A stretch of DNA of 64,000 nt from Paguma larvata (Eukaryota > Chordata > Mammalia > Carnivora > Viverridae). Both the position numbers and the translations under genes were made by a program. Numbering within the stretch: position 1 is the stretch's first letter; each line of letters opens with the position of its first letter. The notes under the pieces are model-generated. The model worked only from the letters and a program-made list of their open reading frames with translations, was not told the origin of the DNA and did not search any database. Below, one piece after another: positions 11,401-19,300 of the stretch. The stretch lies in the NCBI GenBank assembly GCA_030068075.1, contig CM057843.1:13348001-13412000 (forward strand), given 5' to 3'.

Positions 11401-14400
11401 ACAGAGTATCCAAAATGGGCTTTGTGCTGACAGCAGGGAGCCCGATGCGGGGCTCGAACTCATGGACCGCGAGATCATGACCTGAGCTGAAGTCGGACAC
11501 TCAACTGATTGAGCCACGCGGGCACCCCGCTTGGCAACACAGCCTTTAGTAAATTCAGTGTCTTAAAGTTGGGTTATATTGTTTGTGCCGAGGGGAAAGT
11601 ACCTCGGGTTCCGCAGCCCTGCCCCGTGGGGGTAGGGGCTCGAGGCTGGGGCCACCCTTTCCAAAGGAGGAAGAGGCTTCCAACTCAACAGGGTGACGGA
11701 GGGTTGTGTGCAGCCAAGGCGTCCTCCGGAAAGCCAGGGCCGAAGGACGAGGGTCTGGGGCTTTGTTCCAAACGGAATGAACGGGTTCTCTGTCACCTGA
11801 GCTTGGCAAAGAACCTGTTACCCTGATGAAAATCAACACCCAACCCACAGTTAAAAAAAAAAAAAAAAGACATAATTCTAAAAAAATTTTTAAAGACAGA
11901 ATTACCCCCCAAAATGTGTTGCTACTCTCCCTTCCACGTTTTGCTTTTTCAACTTTCTTACAAGTTTTTCTCTCTCTTTTTTTTTTAAATGTTTACTTAT
12001 TAAGAGAGAGAGAGAGAGAGAGAGCTCAAGTACACATGCTGTACTCGGAGGAGAGCCGGAGGGAAGGGCGGCAAGAGAGGGAGAGAGAGAGTCCCAAGCA
12101 GGTTCTGCACTGTCAGCACAGAGCTCGAGGTGAGGCCAGATGCTTGACCACTGAGCCACCCAGGCGCCCTAGAGATTTTTCTCGTTTTAATTTTTTTAGA
12201 TGTTTATTTTTGAGAGACAGAGAGAGAGAGACAGAGCGTGAGTAGGGGAGGGGCAGAGAGTGAGGGAGCCACAGAACCCAAAGCAGGCTCCAGGCTCCGA
12301 GCTGTCAGGACAGCCTGACACGGGGCTCAGACTCCCGAACCGTGAGATCAAGACCTGAGCTGAAGTCAGACGCTTAACTACTAAGACACCCAGGTGCCCC
12401 CCCGAGGTTTTTCTCTTTTTTTAAAACCCTTAGACATTCCAACTCTTAGCTTGGGTCATGATCTCAATTCGTGGGTTTGAGCCCTACACTGGGCTCTGTG
12501 CTGACAATGAGGAGCCTGCTTGGGATTCTCTCTCTCTGCCCCTCCCACCTGTGCTCCTTCTTTCAAAATAAATAAACTTCAAAAAACAAAAACCTTGGGG
12601 CGCCTGGGTGGCTCAGTTGGTTAAGCGGCCGACTTCGGCTCAGGTCATGATCTCACGGTCTGTTGAGTTTGAGCCCCGCGTCGGGCTCTGTGCTGACAGC
12701 TCAGAGCCTGGAGCCTGTTTCGGATTCTGTGTCTCCCTCTCTCTCTGTCCTTCCCTTGCTCACGCTATGTCTCTATGTCTCTCAAAAATAAATAAATGTT
12801 AAAAAAAAAAAAAAAAAACAAAACAAAAAACCTTGAACGTTTGACAATAAAACACCTCCAGGGAGAATTCATAGGCATTTGTAAGAAACTTCAGAGGGGC
12901 CTGAGAGGCGCAAAGGGACAGGAAGGCTGCGTCCCCTCTGTTCCTGTCACTTAGGATCTCGGGGGAGGAGAATGGTCACAGAGGAGAGAGGAGGTGACAG
13001 AAGGTTCAAGGTGCTGTCTCCCCATGGAGAGATGAAACGCCCGGCCCCGTGTGAGGCGGCTGCCGGAGGGTGAGACCCCGTGTCGAGCGCAGGGCAGGGA
13101 AAGGCTGGGAAAGGCTGGGCAGGGAGGCAGCCTGGTGGGGGGGGGGAGGGGGTGCGTGGCAGCTGCTGCTGGAGCCCAGTCAGGTCTGTGTCCTCCTCCC
13201 TGCACAGGACAGGTGCCTAGGCTCCCAGGCTCCTCCTCTCTACACCCCTGCAGGCCCGCCATCAGGTGAGCCTCCACCCTGCACCCACAGAGGGGCCTAT
13301 AGCCTGCACGTGTGTGTCAAAGACTCGGAGCCGGGGGTGCTGAGCCCGCTAACGCCTGGAACAGCCCCTTGGGTCGTGGAGGGCATTGGGCTGAAGAGTA
13401 GGGCTGCCCGAGGCCCCGTCAGAGAGCAGAACTGCAGCCCGGATTCCTCCCTGCCACCGCTCTTTCCGCAGCGAGAGAAACTGTAGAAACTGGCTTTTGA
13501 GTTCTGTGCGCGAAGGCGGGGCACTGTCTTACTCCCGGTCACGTTTCAGAATCCGTCTCTGAGGTCAGGATGGGCCACCGACGACACCCGTGGCGTGAAA
13601 TACCTCGGCTTCCCGGGAAAACACGTGGACTCGCTGGCAGCCCGCAAGCACCCGTGCGATTCCTAGGACTGAGCCAAAGGCTACCACACGGCGAACGGTC
13701 AAGGGCAAGCAAGAGACCGTGAAATGCCAACGTGGAACACTGGCTTGACTTTCATGTGCCTGACACTCAGCCACGCTAACGATGCACCGCGACCTCCGCT
13801 CGCCGTGGGGCACGTGAAGCCACCCGAGCGGCCCGCTGGACAGCAGACGCCACAAGGAAACGGCTCTGGAACATGAAGAGCCGCCACGGGCACGGACCGC
13901 CCCAGAAGCCAGCGGGCCGGTTCCGGCTTTCCTCCCCATCACCGACCGTGAGCCCATGAGCGTGCCGGGCACGTTGAACCAACTCTTTATAATGACGGGC
14001 CCCCCTCGAGTACGCGCCGGTCCCCTGCGGGGCGCGGGGCCCCGGCTAGCTGACCGGTGGGTGAAGGGTGGGAGGGTGCGGAGGCCCGCCGTTCCAGCGT
14101 GGCCACCGTCCGGGGCTGGGGCGCAGGGGTGCCGCCCCAGGGGTTCCGAGCAGGGCTGTCCCCGGGGCTCTGGCTGCGGCTGGGCCTCCTTGACCCTCTC
14201 CTTGAGCTTCAGCTGCCCCCTGTGAGCCCGGAATGCCTGAGGAGTCAGCGGGGCGGAGAGGCGGGAGGTGACAGACGGCAAAAGGCGGGGACTTCCTTCG
14301 GCGCCTGAGGAGCAGGACGGCCTACTCCTACCGGCGCGGCCTAACGCTGCAGGCTTTCAGAGCTAGCGGAGAGAGACACGCTCTTACCTTATAGGGCATA

Positions 14401-16231
14401 GATTCGAAAAAGATGGACGTGGCGGAGATCTTCTTCTTGTCCGTCATGAACCCGTGGGTCAGGTGGCCCCCATCGGGCAGGTCCAGGCCCATGATGCGCC
14501 CGTGGGGTTCCACCAGGGCGGTGTACACGGCGAAGTTCGCCGGGGAGCCTGGAACGCGAGACCGGAGGAGGTACGATGACTTCTGCCCACGAGGCCCCGA
14601 GCAGGACCCCGGAGCGTGGCCACCAGGCAGGCCACCAACCGAGAGTGGACGGAACAGGCCTGGCCACCACCGTGCGCCCCCCGCAGCCCCGTGGAGGGTC
14701 CCCTGCGGCAAACCCCCTGAGAATAAGGGACAGGTGTTCAGGAGGGGTGAGTCGGGGGGAGCCGAGGTCAACAGAGAGAGGTGCACGGACCCGGGCGGGG
14801 TTTAGCCTACTTTTCACTTCCATTTATGGGCGGTGCTTGTGAAGACCCCTCTCGGTGACAGGCGGCCCTGGAGACGGGCGGGCAGGGGGCTGCCCGGGCA
14901 GTTACCTGAGTAGGGCTGGACATTGACCCCCCAGCTCTGGGGGTCCAGGTCATACACCTGCAGGGCTCGCTCCTGACAGAGGGTCTCCAGCTCGTCGATG
15001 AACTCGGTCCCGCCGTAATACCTGCGGGGGAGGGGGAGCAGGCTCAGGCCCCCTCTGCCCCCCGCCTCTGTGCACAGTACAGAGGCCGGAGCGGCTTCGG
15101 GCTGAGACGGAAGAATAAAAGCAGAGAAGCAGCGAGAACACGGACTGAACCCCATACCGTCCATCTCGCTTCCGTGCCAAGCTGGCTCTGGGACTGAGTA
15201 AGCGTCACCTCGCCTAGAAGGAAATTCCTTCTTCTTCTTTTTTTTTTTAATGTTTATTTATTTTTGAGAGTCGGGGAGGGGCAGACAGCGGATCCAAAGC
15301 GGACTCCGCGCTGACAGCACAGAGCCCGACGCGGGGCTCGAACTCACGAACTGCGAGACCATGACCTGAGCCGAAGTCGGATGCTCGACAGACTGAGCCA
15401 CCCGGACGCCCCTCAAAGGAAATTCTGACGTCGGCTATGTGGATGGACCTTGGGGACATTATCCTTATGCTGAGTGAAATTGCCAGTTACAACTGTACCC
15501 TTTCCTTACAGAAGCTTCCAAGAGGAGTCCGAGTCCTAGAGTCAGCAAGGTGGAACGGGGGTTCCTTGGGGCTGGGGGGAGGGAGAGGTGGGAGTATCTT
15601 TTTGTTTTTGCAGTTCTAATAAAATTGTACTTGTTTCATAATTACATGTGAAAATTGACCCTCTATTCGTCTTCTATCTGTATATTAATCATAACAACTC
15701 AGCAGACATTTTTAACACCTAGGCCTGATGGTCACGGAAACCTTACAGATTTTTAGTTAAATATATATACTATTTTTACCACAGTAAAGAACATAGAACA
15801 GAATTTAAATCTGAACCATTTTGAAGCATACGGTTTATTGGTGTTAAGTACTGAACAGTGCTAAGTATATTCCCATTTTGTGTAACGGATCTCTAGAACT
15901 TTCTCGTCTTGCAAAACTGAAACTCTACACCCATCGGGCAGCCACTCCCCCACCCTCTCCCCCACAGCTGCTAGTAACCATCGTTCCCCTTTCTGTATGA
16001 GCTTGACAACTCTCGATACCTCATAGTGGCAGCATATAGTATCTGTATTTATTATTATTTTTTAGAGAGAGAGGGAGAGCATGCGAGAGAGGAGGGGGGC
16101 AGAGAGGGAGAGAGAGAGGGAGGGAGGGAGGGAGGAGGGAGGAGGGAGGAGGGGGGAGGAGGGAGGAGGGAGGAGGAGGGAGGAGGAGGAGGGAGAAGGG
16201 AGGAGGAGGGAGGAGGAGGGAGGGGGAGGGA

Positions 16232-16270
<39 letters not shown>

Positions 16271-16282
16271 GGAGAGGGAGGG

Positions 16283-16318
<36 letters not shown>

Positions 16319-19300
16319 AAGAATCTCAAGCAGGGTTCACGCTCAGTGCAGAGCCCTATGCGGAGCTTGATCCCACGACCCTGAGATCGTGACCTGAGCT
16401 GAAATCAAGAGTTGGATGCTCAGCTGACTGAGCCACCCAGGCGCCCCATGTATCTGTATTTTTAAGACTTTCATTTAGCACAACGTCCTCAGGGTTCATC
16501 TTTGTTGTAGCATGTGACAGGATTTCCTTCTTTAAGGCTGAAGGACATTTTATTCTATGGATAGACTACGTTTCGCTCATGCAGTCATCCGTCCGCCGAC
16601 ACGGGGTTGCTCCCTCTTCTCAGCTATTGTGAATAATGCCGCGACCAACAAGGCTTGAAACAGAAACGGGCTTCGCTGAATAATCTGGAAGCTCCCTTCC
16701 AGCCTCACATTCTCTGGGTGTGGTCTCCCCAAGCTTGAAGGACAGCAGGCCATGCTTGGGGAAGAATTATGAACCTTTGGGAACGGCAGGGCTGCAAAGG
16801 GACTTGGCAGTGAACCATTTTCCCGGGGAGCAAACGTAAGGACGGTGATTCGCGGTCACGGTGAGGCTCCGGCGCCCCAGCCTGCCTCGCCTCAAACAAG
16901 GAGCCGGAGGCGGACGCAGGTCTGGAGCGTGCAAAGCTGGTTGTTCTCTTTACCATGCGACCTGGAGCAGCCTCCTTCACCTGCCCAAGTCCCGTCCCTG
17001 ATCTGGAAAGGGGGTGAGAGTGCGGACTTGGCGGTCGGGCTGTGGGACACACGAACATGGCCGTGCTCGGCCCAATGCCTAGAACACAGCGCTGCGTTCC
17101 AGCTTCAGTTACAAGGCAACCATTATCTTACCAACTGCCGAGAAAAGAAGAAGTTATTTTCAATTAAAGGACTCCGTCGGGCCGTTCCCAGATGCTGTCC
17201 CCAGCTTCGGAACACATAAAGCACTTTCTCGAGTTTTGTGAGCTGCTCTAGTGAGCGCCTGGGCCCGAGAAGAGGTTGTGGGGACCCCCGAATTTGTAGC
17301 TAGCCCTCGGGGCAAAGGATTCAGTAGCCTGATCTGGGCCTTGGGATCTAAGCCATGTTCTTCATTTTGTTTTTAATTTTGTTTTTAATTTATTTTTGAG
17401 AGAGAGAGAGAGTGTGTGCTAAGCAGGGGAGGGGCAAGAGAGAGAGACACACACACAAGGATCCGAAGCAGGCTCCAGGCTCCGAGCAATCATCACAGAG
17501 TCCGACGCGGGGCTCGAACCCACGAACCTGGGATCATGACTTGAGCCAAAGTTGAACGCTTAACTGACTGAGCCACCCGGGTGCCGCCTAAGCCTTGTTC
17601 TTCAAATAAACCTCACCTACAAGCAAGTGGATCGTCTTCATTCGTGTCTATTTTCATCTGGAAGAAACTCACAGAGGAGAGATGCTACCAGTTGAGTAAT
17701 GGCTGCCCTCAAACCACAGCAGTAAATCCAGTGAAACCATAAAAGCCTCAAAGGGCCAAATGTCACCTGCCTCACCTCTCTACAGACACAGGAGCCTCTG
17801 TGTGCCCCAGGTGGGGATAAAAAGTCCAGGATCCATCAAAGTGTGTTGGAACCCCTGTGACAGCTCGGACTCTGGAGTCTGTATGTACTTTTGTTTCCGA
17901 AGCCGAAAGCTAATTTTTGGACACCAACTGGGTGTCACAATCCACTTCAAATTCTGACACGAGCTACCCCCAGTTAGCGCACGCCCCACAGGCTAAGGGC
18001 TCACAAGTCTGTCCCCGCTTTGGACACCAGCCACAGGTCCTGGGTCCCCAGGTTCCCCACACTAACTGTCCAGCTTGGTTACAAATTCGGGGGTCCCACA
18101 ACCTCCTCTCGGGCGCAGGCACTCACTAGAGCAGCTCACAAAACTCGGGAAAGTGCTTTATGTGTGATTATTGGTCTATTATGAGATTCAACTCAAGAAC
18201 AGCCAAAGGGAAGAGACACACGGGGCAAGGTCCAAGACGGGAGTGCCACCCTCCCAACACCTCAACTGGTACAAACCCCCCACCACCACCTTCAGCCTCC
18301 CCTGGCACCCTGGAGGTTGGGGTTTGGTCTTTCTACATCTAGGGGCCCCACCCTGAGTCACCTCGTTGGCATTAACTCAAGTGTGGTCAAAAAGAGGTTA
18401 CGCAGGGGCGCCTGGGTGGTTCAGTCAGTTAAGCGCCTGACTCTTGGTTTTGGCTCAGGTCACGATCTCATGGTTTGTGGGCCTGAGCCCCATTATCAGG
18501 CTCCATGCTGCCCGTGCAGAGCCTGCTTGGGATTCTCTCTCTCCCTCTCTGTCTCTGCCCCTCCCCGGCTTGCTTTCTCTCTCACACAAAATAAATAAAG
18601 GAAACTTAAAAAAAAAAAAAACGGGGGCGTTATTGAGAATAACAAAGACACGCCTACCACCGTGGAATTCCACGGGAGTTCGGAGCTCAGTGCCAGGAAC
18701 TGGCGAGAAAGACCGGATAACTCACTTTTTCACTGTACCACAGTGCGAGAACTACGGCTGCCTGTGTGCGACTTTGAGAAGTCACTGAACCTCAGGGAGT
18801 CTCGGCCTCCTCATCCTTAAAATGTGCAAGCCAGCATCCCTTGCCCCGCAGGGTGGCCGCGAGGGTCAACTGAGCTATTAGTTGTGAAAAACACCAGGTG
18901 AAGTCTGGAAGGCGCAGTGGGAGAGTGACTGAGAACCGGAGAAAGATGGCACCTTCCAGCTGAGTCTGAGCTCCTCTAAGAGAGCTTCACGTGCATCTGG
19001 GTACAGACGGCAGGTCTGGTCTGCTCGACGCTGACCCTTCTTTTTCTGTGTCCTTTGGGACACAAATCTATAAATTTGCAAAAACCGTACGTCAAATTCT
19101 GTAATCGTCCTCTTTAATGAGGACTGTGAAAAACAAAGCTGAGGGGCGCCTGGGTGGCTCGATCGGTTGAGTGTCTGACTGCAGCTTTCGGCCCGGGGCA
19201 CGGTCTCACGATCCAGGAGATCAAGCCCCGTGGTGGGCTCCGTGTGCTGACTGCACAGAGCCTGCTTGCGATTCTCTGTCCCGCCCCCCCCTGCTCTCTC

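Larger units (their letters stand above)
9900..14387 (-). other. SHMT1 intron 5
   Basis: 4.5 kb. The left two thirds hold seven SINEs. The right third (12900-14380) is SINE-free and GC-rich, with a 238-codon open frame that I regard as chance. Confidence 0.8.
15740..16650 (-). mobile_element. L1 3' end, antisense, split by a SINE
   Basis: Both sides of the SINE at 16051-16449 match one antisense L1 3' region: AACTGAAACTCTACACCCAT on the left; TGTAGCATGTGACAGGATTT and GCTATTGTGAATAATGCCGC on the right. Confidence 0.7.

Noticed and set aside
13565..14281. 238-codon open frame on the minus strand in SHMT1 intron 5
   Set aside because: GC-rich sequence raises chance frame length. Composition is Arg/Gly/Pro/Ser-rich without any recognisable domain, it overlaps frames on other strands, and no splice signals connect it to exon 5.
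16026..16392. Arg/Glu/Gly-rich frames of over 100 codons
   Set aside because: They are the translation of the GA/GGA purine tract in all three frames.
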